Positions 32,936 to 44,792 of a stretch of DNA of 64,000 bases are shown here, piece by piece (the first letter of the stretch is position 1; every line of letters starts with the position of its first letter). The stretch comes from Heliopora coerulea (Eukaryota > Cnidaria > Anthozoa > Scleralcyonacea > Helioporidae). A program made the position numbers and the translations under genes. The DNA lies in assembly GCA_030142905.1 (NCBI GenBank), contig JASJOG010000202.1, positions 186,001-250,000 of the forward strand. The letters are read 5' to 3'. The notes below the pieces were generated by a model. The model worked only from the letters and a program-made list of their open reading frames with translations, ran no database searches and was not told the origin of the DNA.

Positions 32936-34824
32936 TTTGGCTCCAAAATTTACTTTAAACAATATTCACAAAATAATAACCAGTCGTATTCCAAGACAAC
33001 AATCCTGACCATGGTGCTGGTACCAGTACTAAATTTATTTTTCAAGTAAAAGACATTTCTGAGTGTTCTATGTTCTGTGGGTCATTAACATAGGATAAAT
33101 TTTTCACCAAAAGTCCAACTCACATCAGTAGCTTTGATATTGAAATCACTGGGAAATGTATTAGGTACATTTCTTTATATTTGGAACTGATATCTTCTCC
33201 AGTTTTGACTATTTTTATCAATCATGCCAAGATTAGGATATTTTTGGTGTGCTCAAGTCTATTCAGCCTTCTTAAAGTTCTTAAGTTGCATTGGCAGATC
33301 TAAACAGCCTGTTTGAGTAATTATAGCATCTATAGAATTGTATGATTATCTCCAATCAAGAGAAAGTGTTTTTACAGAAGTGCTTCTAGGAAATTAAAGC
33401 AAAGGTATGAAACAACTGCAACAACTCTTGACCTGATGGGACTAAATTTATCTATCATTCCCTGCAACTTCATGTTCCACATTCATGTGTCTCATGGACT
33501 AAATAATATGGTAATTAGAAAATAATTATATGAATTGTACTATTAACAATTTTTACATGAGATCAAAAATTTCCTCCAGAAACTGCTATTGTCATTTCTC
33601 TAAATAGATAATTCATACCATATTTGATATGACCCAATCTTTTATCCTGATTTGGCTGACAAAATCAAAAACAGAGGCTACTTTGGAAAATGGAAAATGC
33701 TATAATTTTTTGTGTTTTGTTATTTGAAGAGCCAGGAACAGAACACCTGGTCACTCTTTACTTCTTTCATTGTATGGTTAAAAAGACCAAAATCACTTTT
33801 TGTATTTTACAATGTTATCAATTAAACTTTACTGTGTTTTCAGTTAACCAGCAAATAGTGATGGGAACGTCAAAACTACCAGGACAACTTCCCAGGTAGA
33901 TGACATCCTAGCAAATGCACATAAAAAATAAGAGACAAATTTTCACACAAGTTGGACTTCTGGTTCATTATTTTATTCTTAACTCCTATGCAAGGGGTTC
34001 AGTATCAGCTGGCTATCATCCAGCTGCAACTATTTGAATTTTCAGTGTAGAATAAGTAAATTAATAAAAAGAATTATATCACAACTTTATATATTATGTA
34101 GTCATGGCTCAGCTCAACTTCATATAATCTCATTCAGTTAACTAGAAGATGGCACTTGTTATTTCACAAAAGTTTGGTCTGTCCAGTTTCCAGAACCTTG
34201 TGGCTATTTTTCTTAGTCCATGGTTCACATCTTTCAAACAGATGCAACTTTTTGCAACTGCAGATTATTCATATTCTATGTCAAACTGGAAAGGTTATGT
34301 CCATTCAAACCTGTAATGTTGAAAAAACGGCTATTGAGATACTGATGAATAAAATTGCCAGTATTAGCTGTAACAACTCTAAATTGCCACCCTTACACCT
34401 CAATGGGTTAGCACATACAGAACTAGAGGTCTCCATTGATGAGTAAAATCATCTGGTGTTAGCCAGAGTTAAATAAAAGAGTACAGGTCACTAGTTGGGA
34501 AAGGGTTAAGGAGATAGTTTTAATATTTTTGTGACAAGAGGTCACCCTTCACAAGTAAACCATCTGGCATTAGCTACAGTAAAACTGACTAATAGTACTT
34601 ATCAACTAGCAAAACTGTCTGGCACTAGCCAGAGTAAAATAGTAGGCCAAGAGTAGTCATCATCAGTTGTATAAGGGTTTAATCATAGTTAATCAGCTTA
34701 AACAGGAATTGTCAGCTTTTATGAAAATTAACGTTGTTGTTGTTGTTGTAGAAACCACTAAAACTCTAATATTAAATGGTGCAATTGTTTTGGGTCTATC
34801 TATTACACTGTTTTGTTCTCACTA
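32936..34824. other. Non-coding AT-rich stretch with dispersed CATCTGGTGTTAGCCAGAG units
   Basis: Between 34425 and 34650 there are three diverged copies of a unit with GATGAGTAAAATCATCTGGTG followed by TTAGCCAGAGT. Inverted copies of the unit occur at 36225-36270 and 36353-36410, and a related one near 61645. No gene is supported. Confidence 0.5.
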
Positions 34825-35017
34825 AAGGTCAATTTACACTAGTCTTGCAATTTTGCACATCATGATTGACATCTTGACATAAGTGTTAAACTTACAAGAG
34901 CATCATGGATCAACTGGAGTCAATCAACAGAGGATATCTTGCTGCATAGACAGTCATGGGTCTATTGCTACCAGAAGGAAATCACAACATACAAAATCAC
35001 ACAAGTAAACAGGCTTT
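34825..35017. mobile_element. MITE family A, copy 3
   Basis: AATTTACACTAGTCTTGCAATTTT at the left and AAAATCACACAAGTAAACAGGC at the right are inverted ends. The GGATATCTTGCTGC interior matches the other copies. This is the most diverged copy. Confidence 0.6.
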
Positions 35018-35234
35018 AAAAATATTCATGCACCTTTTTAGGAGGGTAGAACTTAGGATCCCCAGGTTCAGGGTACTCCACAAGTGATCACCACTTTAAG
35101 ACAAAGGGATGCAGTTAAGGGAAGGCCCCTAGCATAATTATTAGATCACTATATAACTTATTCAGTACTGTAACATTTTGGAGCAGTAAGTATTAATTTT
35201 TGATACTGCAATGCACATCAGTAATATCAAAAAT

Positions 35235-35480
35235 GGAATGCTGCATAGGCAGTTGTGAACAGACAGAAAAAGTTTAAGCAAAGGTAATACAGTACTTTAC
35301 CAAAAAACAAGACAAGGTGCTGACATTTCAAGCAAAAGCCCTTCATCAGAGCCAAAAAAATATCACAAGCAATTTTTTTCAACTCTTCTGAAGGGCTTCT
35401 GCTTGAAACATCAGTACCATGTACTCTTCTTTTTGGCAGAGTACTACCTGTACCCATAACATTTTCCAACCAACATAAAA
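35235..35480. mobile_element. Diverged Penelope-like hairpin
   Basis: TTTCAAGCAAAAGCCCTTCA (35326-35345) faces GAAGGGCTTCTGCTTGAAA (35389-35407), and similarity continues outward through GTACTTTACCAAAAAACAAG versus CTTTTTGGCAGAGTAC. A CUGAUGA...GAAA...GUC motif lies in the left arm on the minus strand. Boundaries are approximate. Confidence 0.55.
35319..35352 (-). ncRNA. Small hammerhead-like motif
   Basis: On the minus strand: GCU, CUGAUGA, AGGGCUUUUGCUU as stem II and loop, GAAA, UGUC, AGC. The core strands are perfect and GCU/AGC gives a 3-bp stem I. Stem III is reduced to almost nothing, as in minimal Penelope-associated hammerheads that are thought to act as dimers. The opposing arm has lost UGA from the core. 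Confidence 0.5.
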
Positions 35481-35505
35481 AGGTCATATTTGGATTAAAT
35501 TTCAA

Positions 35506-36627
35506 AGAGTTAATTGAGATAGTTTTAACTCTTTCCCATCCAAGACATCTCCCCTAATGAGTAGAGTTGCCTTGCAGTAGGCAGAGTAATAAATTATAAT
35601 AAAAGTCTGCTTTTGACTACAAATTATTGGGGGAAAAAAAGATTACTTTAAGAAGAAAAGAAAGAAGAGTAGCTGTAACTTTATTGTAAAACCAAAAACT
35701 CTAAACTTCAAAGTAAATATTAATGATGCAACAAACCATTAGCAGTTTTATATAATTATTTTGCAATTCAACCAGTTGAAAGTTTGCTATTCAAAAGTAC
35801 TCTTCTTTCTGGATGCAAACTACCTCAAAAATGCTAAAGTTACTTGCATTCACATGAACATGTCAAATGCAAAAGCAACAAAACAAATGCAGAGCATGTG
35901 TAAGCTTCTTCCTCAGTCTTTAGGAGATACTTCTCAACAACTTTCCAAGTTGTTACCATTCTTTTGTCAACAACTGCTAAAATAAAGAAACCTAAGGTGT
36001 GTCATTTAGATGTATTTCCTCCATTTTCCCCCTGTTAATTAAAATTCCAATTTATTCACTTTTTGCCATGCTGTAATTCTAACAGACATTCATAGTTGAT
36101 TTTCATGTACACTGCCTGCAGGTCAGCACAACCATTGAAATTTAAATTAAACAAGAATACAGACCCCTCCATCTCACATGCATTTTGGCACTAGCAACAT
36201 TGACTCTTTTCAGTCACCATCCAACTTCTTAACTTACTCTGGCTAACAGCAGATGATTTTACTTATCAAGGAGGGATGTCTTTGACTACAAAGGATTTAA
36301 GAATACCACTACTATTATATAATTTTGGTCTGTATCTGACATTCCAATTTAATGTTAGCTAACACCAGATGATTTTTCTCATCAAGGGGAGACCTCTTGT
36401 ACCAGGACAGGTTAAATAAAATGTTCACTGTTACCATATTAACTTATAATGAAAACTTCAATCAAATTTTGAAACTCACTTAAGAACATTTAATCCAAGC
36501 CTAATATCTTTTCTTGAACAGTGATTATCATAGTTGCAAATGATTACACTGGGAATGTAAAAATGCAAAACTTATTCAAGTACATGGCTTATTCAAGTAC
36601 TCTGCTGCAAGCTATGGTGCTCATTAA
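35506..36627. other. Non-coding stretch
   Basis: It holds two inverted CTCTGGCTAACA-type dispersed units (about 36225 and 36353). No supported exon. Confidence 0.45.
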
Positions 36628-39600
36628 TAGGGGTGCACCGGATAGTGTTTTTTTATAGCCGGCCGGATACCGGAATTACCGGATAATTGAAGAAAATCCG
36701 GCCGGATTATCCGGCCGGATACCGGTATTTTGGATGAAAAGCTCGCACTTGCCACAAATCAATCAATTATTACCCAAATTAGATTTGGATTGTGAGGAGA
36801 AAAATTAAAACTTTACACTGAAGTTCAAATAAGATTTGCCTTTTTTTGCAAGTAATTACTTTAAAACACTACTTGTTCACTGGCGTTTATAATTATAAGC
36901 ATTAATTAGACAAGTTACGAGTTGCAACTTGCAAATGGCGGGAAAATGCAATAAAACTGAAGATGAACATAGATCAATGGACTGGAACCGACTCTCTCCC
37001 TTTTTGGTTTCTGGTGAACATCGACATTGCAAAAGGTAAGGGCATAAAGTTAACCTCGTTTTATTATATCACGTTTGTAATATCTCAGTTTTAATGGATT
37101 CAATCTTGACTGTAATCAATAGGTAAGTCATTGCCTTTTTGTTGAAATATATACGCTTTTTTGATAAAAATTTTTTGTCGGAATAACTTTCGGGTCGTCA
37201 AGTTGGCATTTTCAGTTTTTATTCTGGCATGTATGTTGGTTCATATATTGCTAATGTTGTTCTAAAACACTCAGTTTTCTTGAAAAATACGGAACTTAGT
37301 AAAACACAAAGCCAGATATAAAACAGCATTTTAAGCTTCTTTTGTTGCATTAGGTAACGTGAACAACGACATGTTCACCGAACACTATGAAGCGTTATGG
37401 GAACTACTTCATGTTAGATCCACATAATGGTTTGACTTTATGTTCAAGGTGATGTACAACTTTAATATTAAAAGGCTTGGGTTCGCGTTTTAATAAGGTG
37501 TGTACCGCCCGAAACAGCCATAACAGCAAAAACTGCATGAATTTATATATTAGAAACTAAATTAGCTGGACAACAAGTAATGTCGAACTAAATGCGCACA
37601 GTGGGAAAAGCAATGCGACTGAATTTCCATGTTTTGCACGGAAATAAAATATTTGGTTGGATAAAGGATTACGGAAAATTTGTGCTTATGCATTTTATTT
37701 TTTCAGATTTCTAGTATAAAAAGCAAATACCGGAAATATTCCGTCTGATTCCGATCTCATGACAGCTGCACCCACCTTGTTTGTTTGGGCGTTGTTCCAA
37801 GTTCATGACAAAAGCGATGCTGTCGCAGAATGTCTTATTTGCCATAAAGGTATAAAAAGAGGTAGAGAATCTGCTGGACAAAAATCGTTCAGCACTTCTC
37901 CCCTTCACAACCACTTGAAGAAACACCATCCCAAGGAGTACCAGAGCGCCAAAGATAATGCGAACATTACCACTCTGACGCCCGATTTAAGCTCTTCCGT
38001 AAAGCCCAAAGAAAAAAAGATAACGGCAATGAATAAACAGCTCACACTGATGGACAGCTTGGCCTCCAAAAAGATTTGGGATATCAATGATCCCCGATCA
38101 AGAGCTGTCAACGAAAAAATTATGAAAATGATGGCACTAGGTAACTAACCTTTTACCATGGTGGAGGACGACGGTTTCATTGAGCTGATGGCACACTTAC
38201 AACCGCGATATCTTTTGCCCAGTCGCCGATACTGCTCCGATACAATGTTACCACGTGTCTATGACGAACTAAAGGATAGAGTTAGAAAGGAATTGTCCGA
38301 GCCCCATGGGAGTTATATCTCTTTTACGTCGGACATTTGGACTTGCTCATCGTCCAAGGAAGCATTCATTTCTTTGTCCGGCCACTGGATTAAGCAGGAC
38401 TTTACACGAGTTGATGCGGTTCTCCACGCAACTCACTTTCCTGGCTCCCATACGGGAGTCAAAGTTGCAGAAATGTTGCAGAGGATGTGGTCAAGCTGGA
38501 ATATCAGCAAAGAACGTCGACAACTTCTTGTTCGAGATGGGGCAGCCAACATGTGCGTGGGCGGAGAGTTGGGGAAAATCCCTTCTATTCATTGTACCAT
38601 CCACCGACTTCAACTCGTCGTTGAAGACGCAGTGCTGACGCAACGAGTGATTATTGATCTGCTGGCTAAATTTCGAAGGATCGCTACCCATTTTAACCAT
38701 TCAGCTGTTGCCTGCAATGAACTGAAGATGCTCCAGGAAGAAGAAAGCAAAGTTCCCCTATTGCCCGTCCAGGATGTCCAAACGAGGTGGAACAGCACAT
38801 ACCTTATGGTGGAACGTATGGTAAAGTTGAAGCGCCCGATTCAGTTGTATGTGTCTGATCACAACGATCTACCCTCAATTACCGCAAATGAGTGGCAAAT
38901 CAGCCAACGGTTACTCGATATTCTGAAGCCTTTTTTTGATTTAACCAAAGAGATGAGCACTGAGTGCGCCATTCTCTCTAGCGTGATCCCCAACATCTCC
39001 ACGCTTGAGTTATATCTGTCTAAGATAGGACAAGGTGATCAGGGTATACAGTCAACTCGGGAATCCCTTCTCCAGGCTCTCCGGAAGCAATTTCTTTCCA
39101 CCACAGAAGCCCCAAATGATCTGAATGTCAGGAAGAACAAGCACTATGTCTCTGCCACATGTATCGACCCACGGTATAAGAATCACTTTTTGCAAGACGG
39201 TGAAGAAAAGGAGAAGGCTAAATTCTGGCTACTAGAACTGCTAACTGAAGTGCACGGAAAACATCGAGTGGATATAGAAGATTCCACTTTGGACAACACA
39301 CCGAGTGATGACGAACCTTCTCCGGCTGGTCCTTCAGCAAAGAAATCAAAACCTGATGATCTCTTCACAACTTGCTTTGATGAGATTATAAACAAGCATA
39401 AAATCGAAGCAGCAGCCAACTCAGACAGGCAACAGGATGAAAATGTTCGTCTCGTTAAGGCCGCGGAAGAGGTGGATAAGTTTATGATGCTACCTTTGCT
39501 CCCCCGCACAGCTAATCCACTTGAATGGTGGGGGAAAACAACCGGATTTCCTCTGCTGCGTGAGCTTGCACGCAAATTGTTGTGCACGCCTTCCTCGTCG

Positions 39601-40060
39601 ATATTTTCTGAAAGAATGTACTCGGAATATGGAAACATCTTCGAGGAGAAACGGAGCAGACTCCTTCCTCGTAAAGGAGAGAAACTCCTTTTCATACATC
39701 ACAATGTAAGAAAATTCTGACAATGCCACTATATAACAAGCTAGAGTGGGACTACAAACAACTTTGTGTAAAATGGTTGTTATGCGCATCTAAATGTGTC
39801 ACTTACTGGGATTGTTATTAAGTAACAGACGATTATCTTCTGTTTATTTGTTAAAAAATAACATTAGAACAGAACACAGTTTACATTGTTTCTTCCATTA
39901 ATGTCTGTTGTTAGTATGGTACAAGTAACACAAATTGACAATTGTCTTCAGAAAAGCAAATTATCCGGTATCCGGCCGGATATAAGAAAATAACCGGCCG
40001 GATACCGGATAGTCCCATTACCCTACTATCCGGCCGGATACAATATCCGGTGCACCCCTA
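36628..40060 (+). mobile_element. BED-type hAT transposon (3.4 kb)
   Basis: The terminal inverted repeats read TAGGGGTGCACCGGATA at the left and TATCCGGTGCACCCCTA at the right. Several CCGGCCGGATA subterminal repeats sit within 100 bp of each end in both orientations, as is usual for hAT transposase binding regions. One transposase gene lies inside. I compared the 8-bp flanks in three registers and found no matching duplication. Confidence 0.85.
37759..39720 (+). pseudogene. BED-finger hAT transposase with one in-frame stop
   Basis: One reading frame runs from 37759 to the TGA at 39720 and is broken only by a TAA at 38146-38148. Residues 25-57 form a BED zinc finger (C25-x2-C28, H52-x4-H57). 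After the stop, the frame resumes in phase with PFTMVEDDGF, so the stop is probably a recent CAA-to-TAA change. The remaining 520 codons hold hAT catalytic-core features: FTSDIW with a candidate catalytic Asp (residue 59 counted from the ATG at 38158), LLVRDGAANMC with another Asp, and HCTIHRLQLVVEDA. The C-terminal dimerisation region is WWGKTTGFPLLRELARKLLC...SSSIFSERMYSEYGN. The enzyme cuts and joins the element at its TIRs. A possible upstream exon (ATG 36935, donor 37035) exists, but the joined frame would meet a stop before 37759. Confidence 0.85.
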
Positions 40061-40769
40061 GTGGCATATGTAATAAGCATTATAATGGACTCCTGGGGTA
40101 CTACCCTTTGCTAACTAGAAAAAACAACAAATAATGCAAATGATGGTTGGCAGAGTCTGAATTAGCAGTCCAAAACAGCTTCACAACTTTTTTTGAAATG
40201 TAAAATTTAGCATGCACAGGCAGTGCTAAGGTAAGCATTGGGGGTATTTGCCCCCAATGAAAATTTTTACCCTCAATTTTGCCCCCTCCACCACCCAAAA
40301 CTGGCAGTGAAAGCATATAATTTGTAAATCGCAGTTGCTATTTATTCATGGGAAACACATTTTAAATGCAAGATAATGGATATTATTACAGCCATTATTA
40401 CTAATGATCTAATTATCACTGGCATTATCTAGTGTAGTGGGAAATAAACCCCCTAGACAACTAGGTAAAGCTTGAGTGTTGTTCACCAGTCAGTGGCTTT
40501 TGTTTTATATGAAGCACTTTTTGATGAGGAGGTCCACTTGGTGCTTGTTCAGCTGCAGTAGCACGAAAGCAGTTTAAAATGTTCAAGACGATGATGGTAA
40601 GTCTTTTGATGGGTGAGAAAAATGACCTCTTTCCCAAAACATTGCAGGATTCTGAATCTACATGCCTTCTTTCCTGCACAGCCGTTATTGGCGAACTGCT
40701 TTAGTCATTTGCGACTTTTTCACCGAAGTTGACAAGACAGAATTATATTAACGATAAACATGCTACAGG
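40061..40769. other. Non-coding spacer between hAT and DIRS elements
   Basis: GCCCCCAATGAAAATTTTTAC preceded by GGGGGTATTTGCC near 40240 resembles a MITE end, but no partner was found. Confidence 0.4.
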
Positions 40770-40842
40770 AATTAAATTCTACCTCGTCATTTGCATATTC
40801 GAGAGCCCATGAGAGCGCGCATGCGTAGTGAAGATCATCATC
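40770..40842 (+). repeat. DIRS left inverted terminal repeat
   Basis: GCATGCGTAGTGAAGATCATC here appears reverse-complemented at 44958-44978, and the TTCTACCTCGTCATT part appears inverted at 45006-45020. Confidence 0.65.
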
Positions 40843-40855
40843 ATGCGTTGCGTTT

Positions 40856-40960
40856 CATATTTGTGGAAGTTGATCGTCCAGGTTAGTGTAGTCTTGAGAA
40901 AGACTATTGGTTGAAGTGACTGACGTTCATGATTCTCCCAGGTTGAAACCATTTACTTTA
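40856..40960. mobile_element. Collapsed Penelope-like tailed insertion (105 bp)
   Basis: An exact 13-bp duplication, ATGCGTTGCGTTT (40843-40855 and 40961-40973), brackets it. Its first ~70 bp match the outer left arm of the hairpin at 9959-10284 and its last ~31 bp match that element's tail (GATTCTCCCAGGTTGAAACC). The hairpin centre and the whole right arm are missing. It sits between the DIRS left repeat and the DIRS gag, so it arrived after the DIRS element. Confidence 0.85.
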
Positions 40961-41113
40961 ATGCGTTGCGTTTGGTGAAGAAGAAAGCCCAACAAAATTT
41001 GTATTGGTTAACGACTAATAAATCTTGTGCATCGTCAACTGAAAACGCGCTTTCTCAACGGGCGAAAGCTCGTCCAGTGTAAACGAATTGGCATTTACTG
41101 CGCGAGGATCATC

Positions 41114-42225
41114 ATGTCAACTAATCTTCCCGAAAGGGGTAAACAACATCACGAGCACGTCGCCATCTTAGATCCAGACGAAAGTCGTCTCCTTGATGAA
41201 GATCCACCCTTTCTTGACGGTGAATTCATCGATAAACAGGCCCGAAAGGGCAATGCAAGTACTGAAAAATCTTCCTGAAAGTTGTTGTCAAGTCAATTTT
41301 AGAGTCACTTTCATCGCCGTTATTACTGGTCAAACTTTGGCCAGAGATCCAGTTAGATCTTTTTAGTTGTTGTTTTATATCCTCAATGTCCTCAGCTACT
41401 GAGGATGAATTTATAGCGGCGGCACTTCGCCGTTTTTCCCACCTCGCTAGCTTTTGGCGGACTTTGTTTGTTCGAGGATTTTCCTCCAGTTTGTGTAGCT
41501 GACCGCTTTTCAGCAGATGATTTGAACTGCAGACTCGCCGGATCAGCCTCTAAGGAAAAAAGCGAGGGAGGAATTCAGCATACTATCTGGAATGGCAAAA
41601 GTGGTGAACAAACCACAAGACGACGAGGATCTAGACTCCGAATTATCGGAGCTTGTCAAACAACTGCTTAGTAAGGGCATGAACAGAGAAGCCCGTGATG
41701 AAATGATGGATAAATTCCGCACACCGGGCAACTGTAATCGACTGGACATTGTCCGAGTCAACCCAGAAATATTTAAAAGCGTCAGGAAAGAGATAAAAAC
41801 GGACGACGTGATCCTCCAGAAAGCCCAAAAACCTCTATTTAAAGGGTATAACTGCAGTTGCCAGAATTCTGGACTATTATATGAAGGCTGAAAAAGGTAA
41901 GAAACCGTTACCCACTTCAGAATCGTTAATGAAAACCCTCTCTGACAGTATCTCATTGTTAAGCGACACTTCACACGAAATAGATCTCAGAAGGAGAACT
42001 TTATTTAAAGGGGACATGAAAACAGAATACAGACTACTCTACAGTGACCAAAACCCAGTTGAGGAAGGACTGTTGTTTGGCACTGAACTTGGCAAGTCAG
42101 TAAAGAATTTGACTGAAGCCAGTAAAGTGACTGAAGTAACAATGAAACAGAAAAGGCCCCATGCCAGTGGTCAGAACTCACAAGGAAGATCAGAACACAA
42201 AAGAGAGTTTCCTTTTTTAGGCTGA
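41114..42225 (+). pseudogene. DIRS gag-like region
   Basis: From the ATG at 41114 (MSTNLPERGKQHHEHV) the reading can be followed through several frames: an acidic N-terminus (DPDESRLLDEDPPFLDGEF), then LDSELSELVKQLLSKGMNREARDEMMDKF (from about 41632), then YYMKAEKGKKPLPTSES and SDSISLLSDTSHEIDLRRR up to 42225. Such regions precede RT in DIRS elements and are thought to encode the particle protein. At least two breaks are visible (stops at 41276 and 41889, with frame changes). The protein family assignment rests on position and my memory of DIRS proteins. Confidence 0.55.
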
Positions 42226-42639
42226 AGCAGAGGCTCTGTGGGGAAGCAGAGGGGAGGATACAGAAATCTATCCTGAAGAAGCCAACCTCAGTACCAGCCT
42301 TGACGTTAGTCAGGAATACTGGGAAAAAAAATCTGTAAATAACATCCAGGTAAGAGCTATTACTGCTGACTTGTTGAGGCCAGGTGAGTCTGGTTTGCTA
42401 TGTGATAGGACACCAGCCAAGAAACAAATTGTACAGTCTAGTAGACTGAAATAATATCTAAAAGAATGGGAAAATATCACATCTGACAAAGTAATTTTGG
42501 ATATTGTGAAGGGTTATAAGATTAATTTACCACAGTGCCTCATCAACACTGTCAACCAAAACAACCAACTTTAAAGAAAATGAGGCAATAGCTTTAAATA
42601 AATTATTGAAAGAACTATTACTGAAGGGAGTTATTAAAA

Positions 42640-43280
42640 ATGCACTCATGAAGATGGTGAGTTCATTTCGCCAGTTTTTCTACATCCCAGGAGAAATGGG
42701 AAATATTGCTTGATATTGAACCTTAAAAATTTAAACAAGTATGTTCCACATATTCATTTTAAGATGGATACACTTCAATCATGCATCAATTTAATGAAGA
42801 AAAAACTGTTTTAGGGCTCTCTTGGTTTATCAGATGCATATTATTCCATTTCAATTCACCCCGAATCACAGAAGTATTTGAAATTTTGAGTTGGAATTCA
42901 ATTATACAAATTTATTACCTTGCCCAATGGACTGAGCTCTGTGCCATGCATTTTTATGAAACTTATGAAGCCAGTGTACTGTACTGTACAAACTAGAGAC
43001 CATATTTCTAGTGGCTATCTGGATGACAGTTGTTTACTAGGTGATACATTTCGCCAATGTCAGACAAATATTAACAATACTTCTGGCCTGTTTAGTGACC
43101 TGGGGTTTAATGTTTCAGAGGAAAAATCAATCACCCAATCAACTCAGGTCATAGTACATTTAGGGTTTGTTTTGAACTCTATAGACATGACAGTGAGCCT
43201 CAGCAAAGAAAAAATTGCAACAATTGTGTCCCTGGGACAATATATTTTGAACAGACAGTCATGTACAATCTGAGAAGCTG
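42640..43280 (+). pseudogene. DIRS reverse transcriptase remnant
   Basis: Readable pieces include LMKKKLF...DAYYSISIHPESQ in one frame, FITLPNGLSSVPCIFMKLMKP in the next (motif B region), and SSGYLDDSCLLGDT with the catalytic Y-L-D-D at about 43016-43027. FSDLGFNVSEEKSI and VIVHLGFVLNSIDMTVSL then follow as the usual thumb segment. Frameshifts lie near 42860 and stops near 42885 and 43271. The YLDD box and the SxxxxVxxLGF spacing match DIRS and related RTs. Confidence 0.75.
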
Positions 43281-43288
43281 CTCAACTT

Positions 43289-44271
43289 ATGGGTACTTTA
43301 GTTTCTAGCACCTTAGGTGTAGAACATGGACCATTGTTTTACAAGCTGCTTGAAATTGAAAAAATTGATGCTCTTAAAAAACATAATGGTTCTTTTGAAG
43401 CTCAAATGCAATTTTCAGAACTAGCTAGATCAAATATTCAGTGGTGGACAGAAAAAAGTTTTCATGATGCAAAGAAAATTTTCCATGGCAATCCCAACTT
43501 TACCCTAACAATTGATGCCTTCCTGGAAGGATGGGGTGCACACCAAGATGGCATGGGTCCTACTGGTGGCAGATGGCTTGCACAAGAAATTATTGAAGAT
43601 AAACATATAAATTACCTTGAACTTAAAGCAGTAAAACTAGGTCTTAAGGCACTATGTGAGAAAGAGGAATATGCCCATATTCTTATACAGCTTGATAATG
43701 TGTAACCTTTATTAATAATATGGGAGGTACCCATTCTAAACTGTGTAATAAGGTAGCACAAGACATTTGGCTGTGGTGTATTGAAAGGAAGATTTGGATT
43801 ACTACCACACATATCCCAGGAATTCAAAATGAAACTGCAGATAGGCTCAGTCATAAATTTCAACATAGAACTGAATGGCAATTGAACCCAAATGTTTTCA
43901 AAATACTAACAAAACAATGGGGAAGACCAGACATAGATTTATTTGCTTCATGACATAATTATCAGTTAAAGCCCTTTGTGTCATGGCATGCAGATCCTGA
44001 TGCCTATGCAATGGATGCAATGTGTTTAAACTGGAAAGAAAAATATGTGTACATCTTTCCTCCTTTTAGCATGTTGTCCCGAGTTTTCCAGAAGTTGCAG
44101 AAAGATCAAGGCCAAGCCTTAGTCATAGCACCATTATGGAGAACCCAAGTTTGGTTTCCACAGATGTGTCAGATGTTAATCAGCCAGCCAGTACTTCTAC
44201 CCCACATGGAATCCTTGCTACAGTTGGCACATGACAAGACCAAACTCCACCCATTGTGGCCCAAACTTTGA
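43289..44271 (+). pseudogene. DIRS RNase H and adjoining conserved region
   Basis: LTIDAFLEGWGAHQDG at about 43507-43554 gives the first acidic residue of RNase H. YLELKAVKLGLKAL near 43612 gives the Glu-bearing helix. HILIQLDNV follows at about 43677, then a stop at 43703. The frame continues past it with TTHIPGIQNETADRLSH (the C-terminal H/D motif). Beyond the RNase H lies WHADPDAYAMDAMCLNW and KYVYIFPPFSMLSRVFQKL, a segment I recall as conserved between RNase H and recombinase in DIRS elements. A stop separates them at 43952. Confidence 0.75.
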
Positions 44272-44389
44272 CAGATGGCATGCCTCTTATCAGGACGAGA
44301 CTCTGACAGCAAAACATTTCAAAATGAGCTTGCGATAAACAGGATAAATTTGAAGCTCTGAACATACTAAACTTTTTCTTTGCTATGGT

Positions 44390-44653
44390 AAACCACATCA
44401 TCCTGTTTGTCAAAGTACTATTTCAAGATGGGTCAAAACAGTCATGCTGCAAGCAGGTATAGACACTGTAAACTTCAAGCCACACAGTGCCCGAGCAGCT
44501 TCCAATTCAGCTGCATTTAGGAAGGGAATACCTTTAGAAACAATCATAGCGGCAGCAGGGTGGTCAACCCAATGTACTTTTGCCACTTATTATAAGAAAG
44601 ATGTTAAAGAGGACATTACCTTTGGAAAAGCTGTACTGAGCTGCTCTCATTAG
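44390..44653 (+). pseudogene. DIRS tyrosine recombinase, C-terminal fragment
   Basis: STISRWVKTVMLQAGI leads into PHSARAASNSAAFRKG (the H-x-x-R box) and IIAAAGWSTQCTFATYYKKD, which supplies the Gly-Trp segment and the nucleophilic Tyr. The N-terminal half of the recombinase, with the first catalytic Arg, is absent or unreadable between 44274 and 44390, consistent with an internal deletion. This enzyme would integrate a circular DNA without a target duplication. Confidence 0.7.
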
Positions 44654-44792
44654 TTGTTACTGTAAGTTCCAGTTGCCATTGTTAGATTGAGATTGCAATA
44701 AATCAATATTCTTGTGTTGAGATTCTTTTCCATTACTTTGTTGCTGTAAGGCCCATGTCCTTTAAAGTCTCATGGGATCTCAAATATGCAAA

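Noticed and set aside
31861..32940. CRISPR-like array
   Set aside because: Units are contiguous and diverged with no unique spacers, and the genome is clearly eukaryotic.
31830..33008. Several 60-119-codon frames
   Set aside because: They are produced by the minisatellite unit in each frame and on both strands; no independent coding signal.
36620..40068. 8-bp target duplication for the BED-hAT element
   Set aside because: CTCATTAA, TCATTAAT and CATTAATA at the left have no counterpart in GTGGCATA, AGTGGCAT or TAGTGGCA at the right.
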